Assembly (NCBI RefSeq): GCF_016899955.1
Contig: NZ_JACJJL010000007.1
Coordinates: forward strand, 62,001-126,000
Source: Marseilla massiliensis
GTDB lineage: Bacteria; Bacteroidota; Bacteroidia; Bacteroidales; Bacteroidaceae
Length of the DNA stretch: 64,000 bases
Reading direction: 5' to 3'
The notes under the pieces were generated by a model. The model did not search any database. It saw only the letters and a program-made list of their open reading frames with translations, and had not been told where the DNA came from. Position numbers and translations under genes: made by a program. This document shows, piece after piece, positions 26,851 to 35,765 of the stretch (position 1 is its first letter; each line of letters begins with the position of its first letter).

Positions 26851-28872
26851 ATGGACAAGGAACAATTTGCTGCAGAGATACGGGCCGGCATACCCGACGT
26901 ATTGCCCGAACCGATGCCATACGACACTGAAATCAACCATGCGCCAAAGCGCAAGGACATACTCACACCGGCTGAGAAGAAGCTGGCCTTGCGCAATGCG
27001 CTGAGGTATTTCCCCAAGAAATTCCACGCTGTGCTTGCCCCGGAGTTTGCCGACGAGCTTGAGACGTATGGGCGGATATACATGTACCGCTTCCGCCCGA
27101 AGTACGAGATGTATGCCCGTCCGATTGACGAGTACCCTCACCGCTCGCTCCAGGCCGCAGCGATAATGCTCATGATACAGAACAACCTCAACCCCGCTGT
27201 GGCGCAGCACCCGCACGAACTGATTGTCTACGGGGGCAACGGGGCCATCTTCCAGAACTGGGCGCAGTACCGGTTGACCATGAAATACCTCAGCGAAATG
27301 ACCGATGAGCAGACGCTGGTGATGTATTCGGGCCATCCGCTCGGCCTCTTCCCTTCGCACAGGAATGCTCCAAGGGTGGTCGTGACCAACGGCATGGTCA
27401 TACCGAATTACTCGAAGCCCGACGACTGGGAGCGCTTCAACGCCCTCGGCGTCAGCCAGTATGGGCAGATGACTGCCGGGTCTTACATGTACATAGGGCC
27501 GCAGGGCATCGTCCATGGCACCACAATCACCGTGCTCAACGCTGCCCGCATGCAGATGAAAAAGGAGCCGGGCCGCTCTGACATACGCGGCATGCTGTTC
27601 GTGTCGTCGGGACTCGGAGGCATGTCGGGAGCACAGCCAAAGGCAGGAAACATAGCCGGGGTGGTCAGTGTGGTGGCAGAAATCAACCCCCTGGCGGCCC
27701 GGAAACGCTACGACCAAGGGTGGGTTGACGAGCTGCACGACAACCTCGACGAGCTCATGCCGGCCATACGCAAGGCTGTGGGCGAGCGCAAGGCTGTGTC
27801 GATGGCCTACGTCGGCAATGTGGTAGACCTGTGGGAGCGCCTCGCCGACGAGGGCATCAAGGTCGACCTGGGCAGCGACCAGACTTCGCTCCACAACCCG
27901 TGGGCCGGCGGTTACTATCCCGTGGGCATGACGCTCGAGGAGTCGAAGGAGATGATGGCAGCCAATCCGGCCGCCTTCCGCGAGCGGGTGCAGGCTTCGC
28001 TGCGCCGTCAGGTTGCAGCCATCAACAGGCTTGCGGAGCGCGGCATGTACTTCTTCGACTACGGCAATGCCTTCCTCCTGCAGTCGCAGCGGGCCGGGGC
28101 CGACATCATGGGGGCCGACGGCCGCTTCCGCTATCCGTCATACGTGCAGGACATCATGGGCCCGATGTTCTTCGACTACGGCTTCGGTCCATTCCGATGG
28201 GTGTGCACCTCGGGCGACCCGAAGGACCTCGAGGCTACCGACCGCATAGCCACGGCTGTGCTGGAAGGCATCCGCAAGACTGCGCCCGAGGAGATAAAGC
28301 ATCAGTTGGACGACAACATCCACTGGATAAAAGAGGCCGGCCCAAACCATCTCGTGGTCGGTTCGCAGGCGCGCATCCTTTATGCCGACGCCGAAGGGCG
28401 CACCAAGATAGCCCTTGCTTTCAACGAGGCCATACGCCGGGGAGAAATCAGTCGCCCCGTAGTGCTTGGCCGCGACCATCACGATGTGTCGGGTACTGAC
28501 TCGCCATTCCGTGAGACCAGCAACATCTACGACGGCTCGCAGTTCTGCGCCGACATGGCCGTGCAGAACGTGATTGGCGACTCTTTCCGCGGGGCCACGT
28601 GGGTGTCGCTGCACAACGGCGGCGGAGTAGGCTGGGGAGAAGTCATCAACGGCGGTTTCGGCATGGTCATCGACGGTGGTGACGACAGCGACCGTCACAT
28701 ACGCGAGATGCTTTTCTGGGATGTCAACAACGGCATAGCCCGTCGCAGCTGGGCCCGCAACGAGGGCTCCATGCACAGCATCGTGCGCGAGATGGAGCGC
28801 ACCCCGGGCTTGAAGGTCACCATGCCCAACATCGTCGACGACAGCGTTGTCGACTCAGTATTTGGTTCTTAA
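26851..28872 (+). CDS. hutU: Urocanate hydratase
   Basis: A 673-aa NAD-dependent enzyme converting urocanate to imidazolonepropionate, step two of histidine degradation. Clear family segments are YGGNGAIFQNWAQYRLTMKYL, YSGHPLGLFPSHRNAPRVVVTNG, YIGPQGIVHGTTITVLNAAR, SSGLGGMSGAQPKA (nucleotide-binding glycines), DQTSLHNPWAGGYYPVG and SLHNGGGVGWGEVINGGFGMV. It is longer than the roughly 550-aa Pseudomonas enzyme. ATG 26851 is preferred; ATG 26836 would overlap the ftcD stop by one base and add five residues. It forms an operon with ftcD and hutH. Confidence 0.95.
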   Translation: MDKEQFAAEIRAGIPDVLPEPMPYDTEINHAPKRKDILTPAEKKLALRNALRYFPKKFHAVLAPEFADELETYGRIYMYRFRPKYEMYARPIDEYPHRSLQAAAIMLMIQNNLNPAVAQHPHELIVYGGNGAIFQNWAQYRLTMKYLSEMTDEQTLVMYSGHPLGLFPSHRNAPRVVVTNGMVIPNYSKPDDWERFNALGVSQYGQMTAGSYMYIGPQGIVHGTTITVLNAARMQMKKEPGRSDIRGMLFVSSGLGGMSGAQPKAGNIAGVVSVVAEINPLAARKRYDQGWVDELHDNLDELMPAIRKAVGERKAVSMAYVGNVVDLWERLADEGIKVDLGSDQTSLHNPWAGGYYPVGMTLEESKEMMAANPAAFRERVQASLRRQVAAINRLAERGMYFFDYGNAFLLQSQRAGADIMGADGRFRYPSYVQDIMGPMFFDYGFGPFRWVCTSGDPKDLEATDRIATAVLEGIRKTAPEEIKHQLDDNIHWIKEAGPNHLVVGSQARILYADAEGRTKIALAFNEAIRRGEISRPVVLGRDHHDVSGTDSPFRETSNIYDGSQFCADMAVQNVIGDSFRGATWVSLHNGGGVGWGEVINGGFGMVIDGGDDSDRHIREMLFWDVNNGIARRSWARNEGSMHSIVREMERTPGLKVTMPNIVDDSVVDSVFGS

Positions 28873-28896
28873 TGTTGTATTTTTATCGAAACGGTT

Positions 28897-30387
28897 ATGG
28901 TACATGAAATATCTGCCGAGCACCTGACAATCGAACGCATCGGCGAAATAATAGACAAGGGTTACAAGTTGAGGCTCAGTGACGATGCGCGCAACCGCAT
29001 AGTGCGCTGCCGCGAGTATCTCGACAAGAAGATTTCAGAGAGCAATGTGCCCATATACGGTGTCACCACGGGCTTCGGTTCGCTCTGCAACGTGTCCATC
29101 GGCAACGACCAGCTGTCGCAATTGCAGATAAACCTCATGATGTCGCACGCCTGCGGTACGGGTGACCGCGTGCCCAACGAGATTGTGAAGATAATGATTC
29201 TGCTCAAGGTGCAGTCGTTGAGCTACGGTTATTCGGGCTGCAAGCTCGACACGGTAGAGCGCCTTGTCGACTTCTTCAACAGCGATGTATATCCTGTTGT
29301 CTACCAGCAGGGCTCACTGGGGGCTTCCGGCGACCTTGTGCCGCTGGCCCACCTGTGCCTTCCTCTTGTAGGCCTTGGCGAGGTGGAATATCGCGGCAAG
29401 GTGATGGGCGCGGCCGAGGCATTGCGCAAAAACGGCTGGAAGCCAATACAGTTGGCCTCGAAGGAGGGTCTGGCATTGCTCAACGGCACGCAGAACATGA
29501 GCGCTTACGCCGTGTGGGCCATACTAAACAGCAAGCGGCTGGCCGATTGGGCCGATGCCATAGCGGCCATGTCGCTCGATGCCTATTGCGGACTCGTCGA
29601 GCCTTTTATCGATGCCGTGCACCAGGTGCGCCCGCATCGCGGCCAAATATTCACCGCTCAGCGCATGCGCGAGCTTCTTGATGGCAGCGAGATTGTGGCC
29701 AAGCCGAAAGAGTATGTGCAAGACCCGTATTCGTTCAGGTGCATACCGCAGGTGCATGGGGCCATGAGAGACACGCTGGCCTACGTGGAGTCGGTGATAG
29801 ACACGGAGATAAACTCGGCCACCGACAACCCGACCGTGTGCCCGGATGACGACATCATCATCTCGGCGGGCAACTTCCACGGCGAGCCCATCGCCCTGCC
29901 CATGGACTTCCTGGCCATTGCCGTCAGTGAGCTGGCCAACATATCGGAGCGCCGCATTTACAAGCTCGTGTCGGGCACACGCGGACTTCCGAGTTTCCTC
30001 GTGGCCAACCCGGGCGTCAACAGTGGTTTCATGATTACCCAGTATACGGCAGCCTCGATAGTGAGCCTGAGCAAAAGCCTGTGCACTCCGTCGTCTGTCG
30101 ACAGCATACCGTCAAGCCAAGGCCAGGAAGACCACGTCAGCATGGGAGCCAATGCGGCGCTGAAGCTGCACCAGGTGGTGCTCAACACCGAGCGCGTGCT
30201 GGCCATCGAGCTGTTCAATGCCGCCCAGGCCCTCGACTTCCGCCGCCCGTTGAAGTCGTCGGAGGCCATCGAGTCGGTATACGCTGCCTACCGTCGTGTG
30301 GTTCCGTTCATTGTCAACGACGAGGTGATGTTCCCGCATATCAGTCATTCAATAGATTTCATCAGGAACAATGCGCCTGCTCGTTGA
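28897..30387 (+). CDS. hutH: Histidine ammonia-lyase
   Basis: A 496-aa lyase removing ammonia from L-histidine to give urocanate. The electrophilic MIO cofactor forms autocatalytically from Ala143-Ser144-Gly145 in GSLGASGDLVPLAHL. Other features are YGVTTGFGSL with the active-site Tyr near residue 54, the NLMMSHACGTG segment, and SSQGQEDHVSMGANAALK near the C terminus. Neighbours for urocanate hydratase and imidazolonepropionase fix the substrate as histidine and not tyrosine or phenylalanine. Its 3' end overlaps hutI by 17 bp in a different frame. Confidence 0.95.
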   Translation: MVHEISAEHLTIERIGEIIDKGYKLRLSDDARNRIVRCREYLDKKISESNVPIYGVTTGFGSLCNVSIGNDQLSQLQINLMMSHACGTGDRVPNEIVKIMILLKVQSLSYGYSGCKLDTVERLVDFFNSDVYPVVYQQGSLGASGDLVPLAHLCLPLVGLGEVEYRGKVMGAAEALRKNGWKPIQLASKEGLALLNGTQNMSAYAVWAILNSKRLADWADAIAAMSLDAYCGLVEPFIDAVHQVRPHRGQIFTAQRMRELLDGSEIVAKPKEYVQDPYSFRCIPQVHGAMRDTLAYVESVIDTEINSATDNPTVCPDDDIIISAGNFHGEPIALPMDFLAIAVSELANISERRIYKLVSGTRGLPSFLVANPGVNSGFMITQYTAASIVSLSKSLCTPSSVDSIPSSQGQEDHVSMGANAALKLHQVVLNTERVLAIELFNAAQALDFRRPLKSSEAIESVYAAYRRVVPFIVNDEVMFPHISHSIDFIRNNAPAR

Positions 30388-31609
30388 GAACATAACCACG
30401 CTTGTCGGGACAGGCACAGGCGGCAAGTTGAGGCTTTGCGGAAGCGAGATGTCCGGGCTGAACACGCTCGACAATGCCTGGCTGCTTGCAGACGACGGAC
30501 GCTTTGCAGCCTTCGGCGGCATGGACGACATGCCGCTGGAGGGGCTGCGGGCCGACGTTGTGGTCGACGCCCGCGGAGGCATGGTGTTGCCGTCGTGGTG
30601 CGACCCACATACCCACGTGGTGTATGCAGGCAGCCGTGAGGGCGAGTTTGTCGACAAGATTCGCGGCCTGAGCTATGCCGAGATAGCCCGCAGGGGCGGC
30701 GGCATACTCAATTCGGCCGACCTGTTGCACACGCTCAGCGAGGACGAACTGTACGCCCAGGCCATGCGCCGCGTGCGCGAGGTCATGAAGAAGGGCACCG
30801 GCTGCTTGGAGATAAAGAGCGGCTACGGGCTCAATACGGCCGACGAGCTCAAGATGCTCCGCGTAATCAGGCGCATCAGCGAGAGCGTCCCGGCCCGCGT
30901 AGTGTCCACGTTTCTCGGCGCCCATGCCATCGGCAGGGGTTACGGTCACGCCGAGTATGTAGACCTTGTGGTAAACGAGATGATTCCGGAGGTGGGCCGT
31001 GAGCGTCTGGCCGACTTTGTCGACGTGTTCTGCGACGAGGGTTTCTTCACCCCCGAAGACACTGCCCGCATTCTCGATGCGGCAGCGCCGTGGGGCATGC
31101 GCCCAAAGATTCACGTCGACGAGCTGGCTTCCATTGGCGGCTTGCAAGTCGGGGTGGAGCGTGGCGCACTGTCTGTCGACCATCTGGAGAACATGCGTGA
31201 AGACGAGTTTGGCGTTTTGCGCGGCAGTATCACCATGCCGACGGCATTGCCGGGCACGTCGTTTTTCCTGAACATGCCTTACGCCCCAGCGCGCAAGATG
31301 ATTGACAGCGGACTGCCTGTGGCCGTGGCCAGCGACTACAACCCGGGCTCAACGCCATCGGGCGACATGAAGTTTGTGGTGTCGCTGGCATGCATCAAGA
31401 TGCGGCTGCTGCCGTCGGAGGCCATCAACGCCGCCACCATCAACGCCGCGTGCGCCATGGGCCTGAGTGCCGATTACGGTTCAATAGACGTTGGCAAGGT
31501 GGCCAATTTCTTCGTTACAGAGCCAATGCCGTCGGTCGATTTCATCCCGTATGCCTACACCACGCCCATTGTGAGCAGGGTGTTCCTCGGGGGTGAGGAG
31601 ATTGTTTAG
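30371..31609 (+). CDS. hutI: Imidazolonepropionase
   Basis: A 412-aa metal-dependent amidohydrolase opening 4-imidazolone-5-propionate to formiminoglutamate. The metal-binding HxH is His80-Thr-His82 in CDPHTHVVYAGSREGEF. KSGYGLNTADELKMLR, STFLGAHAIG, IHVDELASIGGLQVG and VAVASDYNPGSTPSGDM are family hallmarks. The start overlaps the hutH end, indicating translational coupling. It ends the four-gene cluster, which lacks only a dedicated histidine permease and a regulator such as hutC within the window. Confidence 0.95.
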   Translation: MRLLVENITTLVGTGTGGKLRLCGSEMSGLNTLDNAWLLADDGRFAAFGGMDDMPLEGLRADVVVDARGGMVLPSWCDPHTHVVYAGSREGEFVDKIRGLSYAEIARRGGGILNSADLLHTLSEDELYAQAMRRVREVMKKGTGCLEIKSGYGLNTADELKMLRVIRRISESVPARVVSTFLGAHAIGRGYGHAEYVDLVVNEMIPEVGRERLADFVDVFCDEGFFTPEDTARILDAAAPWGMRPKIHVDELASIGGLQVGVERGALSVDHLENMREDEFGVLRGSITMPTALPGTSFFLNMPYAPARKMIDSGLPVAVASDYNPGSTPSGDMKFVVSLACIKMRLLPSEAINAATINAACAMGLSADYGSIDVGKVANFFVTEPMPSVDFIPYAYTTPIVSRVFLGGEEIV

Positions 31610-31722
31610 CGCCGTTGGCTTTCCCGGGGCACGCCGGCGGTGGCGGCATGCGCCGTCGGGCGTGTGTGCGTGAGGCCCTCCGGCATTGCCGCGTCGGTTG
31701 GCCTGCGGGTAGCTAGATATGT

Positions 31723-31791
31723 TTTGATGCAGTTGTCTCAACACGCCTGGCGATGTTTCGTGGCATGCTGAGGCAACTGCATCAAATCTTT
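31723..31791 (+). terminator. Probable terminator of the hut cluster (long-loop hairpin)
   Basis: TTTGATGCAGTTGTCTCA (31723-31740) pairs with 31769-31786 with one mismatch over 18 positions, enclosing a 28-base loop, and TCTTTT follows on the plus strand. It lies about 115 bp after the hutI stop. The loop is longer than in typical terminators, so another role is possible. Confidence 0.6.
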
Positions 31792-31848
31792 TGTGGGCGG
31801 TTACAGTCCGGTGTGCCAAGTCGTTCTGGCATAAGGTGGCCATTGGGG

Positions 31849-32367
31849 TCAGTCTTGTTCCCGTTTGTCAGCGTGCCCATTGCCAGCTACCAGCCTCTTC
31901 ATCATCAGCAGATTGCCCATGACCATGTTTACGGCCTTGCGCTCCTGCTTCTTCAAGACCACATATCCCTTGTTCTTGAAAAACCCCTCGGCGGCGTAGC
32001 TCACGTCTACCCTTATCTCCTTAAGGCCCTTGCCCCGGGCGTAATCCTCCAGTTCGTAGAGCATGGCGCTGCCAATTCCCTGTCTTTTGCATGCCCTGTC
32101 TACATACATAAGTTCAAGTAGTCCATTGCCGTTTATTGCCGCGAAGCCTGTAATGCGTCCGTCGGCAGACGTGGCAACGATGAAAAAGCACGTGTCTACA
32201 AGTTGCTCCCAGTGGCCCGGCTTGTCGGCGCAGGCAGCCCAGTCGGCTTTTTCCTCATTATTATAATACTTGTCGGACACGCCGGCCACGGCGCGCCTGA
32301 ACAGCTCTTTTATCCCGGGCAGGTCGCCAACAGTGGCCCGCCGTGTCATAATTTGATGCCTTTCCAT
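31849..32367 (-). CDS. GNAT-family N-acetyltransferase
   Basis: A 172-aa acetyltransferase. The N terminus (TRRATVGDLPGIKELFRRAV) and the acetyl-CoA loop with its preceding strand (LLELMYVDRACKRQGIGSAMLYELEDYARGKGL) fit GNAT motif A (Q/RxxGxG/A: RQGIGSA). A C-terminal FFKNKGYVVLKKQE matches motif B. The start is taken at ATG 32367 (MERHQIMTRR); an alternative is ATG six codons later. The upstream open frame to 32442 runs through the promoter. The substrate is unknown. Confidence 0.87.
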   Translation of the reverse strand: MERHQIMTRRATVGDLPGIKELFRRAVAGVSDKYYNNEEKADWAACADKPGHWEQLVDTCFFIVATSADGRITGFAAINGNGLLELMYVDRACKRQGIGSAMLYELEDYARGKGLKEIRVDVSYAAEGFFKNKGYVVLKKQERKAVNMVMGNLLMMKRLVAGNGHADKREQD

Positions 32368-32411
32368 GAGTCGTTGTATTGTTTTAGCGTAAAACATTGG
32401 GTAAGTAAAGG

Positions 32412-32419
32412 CAAAGTTA
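32412..32419 (-). promoter_or_regulatory. -7 promoter element of the GNAT gene
   Basis: TAACTTTG on the minus strand lies 45 bp before the chosen start codon and fits TAnnTTTG. It supports the shorter start. Confidence 0.55.
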
Positions 32420-32586
32420 CGAATAATAACCATCACCTGCAAGCGTCAACGCCACCAATTCCGGGCCAAGCATGTCGTTGCGGTGGCCATGCCCTGCCAT
32501 TGTTGCAGCGCTGTAAATGTCGGTGGGTGACAGCCGTGCCATTCCGCCCGCCTTTCGCATCTGCGTAACGCCTTGGCAACCAGAGT

Positions 32587-32680
32587 GTTGTAAAACGGGC
32601 CTTTTTGCAACGCAAAACGGCCCGTGCCAGATTGCCATACGGGCCGTTCCGCGCTGCCGAACGGCCCTATTCACATGCAA
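32587..32680. repeat. Palindromic repeat cluster C
   Basis: Four units follow one another: AAAACGGGCCTTTTTGCAA (from 32593), GCAAAACGGCCCGTGCC (from 32612), GCCATACGGGCCGTTCCGC (from 32634) and GCCGAACGGCCCTATT (from 32656). They alternate in orientation, so several stems can form. The rest of the divergent intergenic region 32420-32917 shows no gene. Confidence 0.68.
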
Positions 32681-32917
32681 TCGGGCATAAGGGGCCAAAG
32701 CGGAAAGCCGTGAAACGCTGCAGCGCTCATCCACGGCGGTTGGATGGCCGGCATGGATTTGCCAGGCGGGCAGTGCGCCACCCCCGGCAGCCGGCCCCGC
32801 CACGGGCCCGGGCAGTGGCGTTGATGGTCCATTTTTTCAGTAATGCCAAGCCATTGTAACATCTTGCCCAAAAATGAAAACACCGTGTAACAGCCGTTAA
32901 GCACAAAGCAACGTTTC

Positions 32918-32974
32918 CGTAAACCAATGTTCATTTCGACGACAATTAGTTGTAATGAAGAATGCCGACCTTTG
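32918..32974 (+). promoter_or_regulatory. Promoter of the TonB receptor, sharing a 25-bp block with the porin promoter
   Basis: Bases 32950-32974 (TTGTAATGAAG ... CCGACCTTTG) match 61109-61133 before the porin gene at 22 of 25 positions, without gaps. TGTAAT (32951) lies 33 bp, three 11-bp steps, after CGTAAA (32918); intermediate steps are weak. CGACCTTTG replaces the usual TAnnTTTG, which suggests an activator-dependent promoter. Confidence 0.6.
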
Positions 32975-33003
32975 CAGGCAGAAATCAGAGTTGTAAATGC
33001 AAG

Positions 33004-35712
33004 ATGAAAGTATTTAAGAGAATGATGGGTGCAGCCGCCCTCACGTCGCTTCTGGCCACACGCGTTTTTGCCGTCGACGCCGTTGTCCTGGGTGTCAATG
33101 TGAAGGGCAGCATCAAGGACGGCAAGTCGAAAGAGCCTCTCATCGGGGCTACGGTGAAGATTGTTGGGAGTAACATTGCAACTGTGACCGACGCCGAAGG
33201 CAACTACAGGCTGTCGGGCATAGCCGACGGCATATATGACATTGAGATAAAATATGTGGGCTACAAGACAGCAGTAAAGCGGCAGGTGAAGATAGAAGAC
33301 GACAAGCTGACCACTCTCGACATGGAGCTTGAGAGCGACGAGCACAAGCTGGCCGATGTCGTTGTGGTGTCGCGTGCCAACCGCGAGTCGGAAAACGTGA
33401 CGCTGATGGAGCAGAAGGCCGCCGTGATAGCCGTTCAGTCGGTGGGCGCCCAGGAGCTGTCGCGCAAGGGAGTGGGCGATGCCGAGGCCGCAGTAGCCAA
33501 GGTGTCGGGCATATCCAAGCAGGAAGGGGTGAAGAATGTGTTTGTTCGCGGCCTCGGCGACCGCTATAACATGACCACGCTCAACGGGTTTCCCGTTCCG
33601 TCGGAAGACCCCGAGTACAAGAACATTGCCCTTGGCTTCTTCTCGACAGACATCATACAGTCGATAGACGTCAACAAGGCGTTCTACAGCGACATACCTT
33701 CCGACGTGGCCGGAGCCGACATCAACATCACCTCGAAGGAGCTCACCGGCGACGGAAAGCTGGACATAAGCATATCGGGCGGGCTGAACACGCAGACCGT
33801 GTCGGCCGACTTCATGAGGCTCGACGGGGTCAACGCCTTCGGATTTGCCGACAAGTCGCAGCCCGGGGCCGACCTGGGAGCCTACACCTTCGGCAATTCG
33901 CTCGACCCGAGCAAGCACAGCTTGCAGGTCAACCAGAGCTACTACATATCAGGAGGGCGCGAGTTTACCGTGGGCAACAACCCGCTCAGGTTTTTCGTCG
34001 TGGCCGGGCACAACAAGAACTTCTCGCATTACGACGAAGAGGTGCGCAACTCAATCACCAGCGGAACGCTCTCGCAAGACATGACCGGCAACATATCGGA
34101 GGTGGAGACCAGCCAGATAGCCATGGCCAACCTGAGCTACGGCATTGGCAGCAAGCACCGCATTGGCTACAACTTCATGATGGTGCACTCTACAAAAGAG
34201 TCGGTGGGCGACTACTTGGGCATGGATGCCGACTATCAGTCGTCAGACACCTACGAGGGGTTCATGCGCCGGCAGCAGGTCAACGACAACATGCTGCTTG
34301 TAAACCAGTTGTCGACCAGATGGCAGATAGGCACCAACCTCGACCTCGACGCAGGCGTGGCCTACAACACCATAAGCGGCAACGAGCCCGACAGGCGCAT
34401 AAACAACCTTGTGAAGACAGCCTCGGGATATGTGCCCATGAAGGGAACGGGCATACAGCAGCGTTATTTCTCTGAGCTCGACGAGAAAGACCTCAACCTA
34501 AGGGCGGCGCTCACATATAAGCTGAAAGATGGGTTCGAACAGCACTCCAACGTGCAGCTGGGGTATATTGGGCGCATTGTAGACGACTCGTTTGAGGCCG
34601 TAGAGTACGACATGTCGGTGGTGAGGCAAGACGCCTTCGACATCGACGACGTCAGGTTTGACGACTATTTCAACCAAGACAACTTTGCCGGCGGTGCTTT
34701 CCTGCTCGACAGGAATGTCGACGAGTATTCGGTAAAGAAGAACGTGCTCTCTGTTTTCGCCGAGGCAACATACCAGTTTACACCGCGGTTCACGGCCAAT
34801 GTGGGCTTGAAATACGACGATGTGCTGCTCCGCGTGGCCTACAACGTCAACCGTGGCGGCAGCCAGGGCGAGCAAGAGATAGACAAGTCGTATGTCCTGC
34901 CGAGCCTCAACCTGCGCTATGACCTCACCGACAAGCACACGCTGCGCCTTGCGGCGAGCAAGACCTACACCCTGCCGCAGGCCAAGGAGATATCGCCTTT
35001 CCGCTACGTCAGCGTGAGCTTCAACAGCCAGGGCAACCCCGACCTGCAGCCGTCAGACAACTACAACCTCGACCTGAAGTGGGATTACTACCTCTCTCCG
35101 TCTGAGATATTCTCCGTGACCGGGTTCTACAAATACATCAAGCGGCCGATATCGCGCATCGAGATAGCCAGTGCGGGCGGCTTCCTGTCGTATGAGAACA
35201 TTGCCGACCACGCCACGGCGGCAGGCGTAGAGGTGGAGCTCAAGAAGCACATCTTCTCAACGCCGCGCAAGGACGGAGGCCTGAGCCGGCTCACGTTCGG
35301 CGTCAACGGCGCATACACATACACCTGCGCAAAGGTTCCGCTGGCCACCGACCCGTCAGGTTCGCAGCTCGAAGGCGCTGCGCCGTGGATTGTCAACGCC
35401 GACCTTACATACATGTTGCGCACGGGGGCCAACTCGTTCAACGCCGCTGTGGTGTTCAACTACTTCAGCGACAGGATATACACCATCGGCACTGAAGGCT
35501 ACCAGGACATTGTGGAAAACGGCATACCTACGCTCGACTTTGTGGCATCGGGCAAGCTCGGAAGCCATTTCGGCATCAACTTCAAGGCCCGAAACCTGCT
35601 CAACTCGGCCCGTCAGCTCACACGAAAGGGCAACGCCACGGGCGAAGAGGTGGTGCTGAGCAAATACCGCAAGGGCATCGACCTGAGCCTGGGACTTACA
35701 TATAGTTTTTGA
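33004..35712 (+). CDS. TonB-dependent outer-membrane receptor with carboxypeptidase-like N-terminal domain
   Basis: A 902-aa outer-membrane receptor. A signal peptide (about 1-23) is followed by a CarboxypepD_reg-like domain (about 30-110; GSIKDGKSKEPLIGATVKIVGSN, GNYRLSGIADGIYDIEIKYVGYK), a plug (about 125-240; FVRGLGDRYNMTTLNGFPVPSEDPEYK) and a 22-strand-type barrel ending in an aromatic residue (LGLTYSF). It imports a ligand using TonB energy. No SusD-type partner is present. Instead a duplicated beta-helix lipoprotein gene follows 53 bp downstream. The start is ATG 33004, at the signal peptide. The promoter is shared in sequence with a phosphate-type porin, which hints at a phosphorus-related ligand (inference). 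Confidence 0.93.
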   Translation: MKVFKRMMGAAALTSLLATRVFAVDAVVLGVNVKGSIKDGKSKEPLIGATVKIVGSNIATVTDAEGNYRLSGIADGIYDIEIKYVGYKTAVKRQVKIEDDKLTTLDMELESDEHKLADVVVVSRANRESENVTLMEQKAAVIAVQSVGAQELSRKGVGDAEAAVAKVSGISKQEGVKNVFVRGLGDRYNMTTLNGFPVPSEDPEYKNIALGFFSTDIIQSIDVNKAFYSDIPSDVAGADINITSKELTGDGKLDISISGGLNTQTVSADFMRLDGVNAFGFADKSQPGADLGAYTFGNSLDPSKHSLQVNQSYYISGGREFTVGNNPLRFFVVAGHNKNFSHYDEEVRNSITSGTLSQDMTGNISEVETSQIAMANLSYGIGSKHRIGYNFMMVHSTKESVGDYLGMDADYQSSDTYEGFMRRQQVNDNMLLVNQLSTRWQIGTNLDLDAGVAYNTISGNEPDRRINNLVKTASGYVPMKGTGIQQRYFSELDEKDLNLRAALTYKLKDGFEQHSNVQLGYIGRIVDDSFEAVEYDMSVVRQDAFDIDDVRFDDYFNQDNFAGGAFLLDRNVDEYSVKKNVLSVFAEATYQFTPRFTANVGLKYDDVLLRVAYNVNRGGSQGEQEIDKSYVLPSLNLRYDLTDKHTLRLAASKTYTLPQAKEISPFRYVSVSFNSQGNPDLQPSDNYNLDLKWDYYLSPSEIFSVTGFYKYIKRPISRIEIASAGGFLSYENIADHATAAGVEVELKKHIFSTPRKDGGLSRLTFGVNGAYTYTCAKVPLATDPSGSQLEGAAPWIVNADLTYMLRTGANSFNAAVVFNYFSDRIYTIGTEGYQDIVENGIPTLDFVASGKLGSHFGINFKARNLLNSARQLTRKGNATGEEVVLSKYRKGIDLSLGLTYSF

Positions 35713-35765
35713 AAACAGACATAAAGAGAGTACAACAAAACGACATTCAACTAATTATTATTATC

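Noticed and set aside
28897..30387. Tyrosine or phenylalanine ammonia-lyase
   Set aside because: The gene sits in a full histidine-degradation cluster and has the histidine-type SHACG segment, so histidine ammonia-lyase is preferred.
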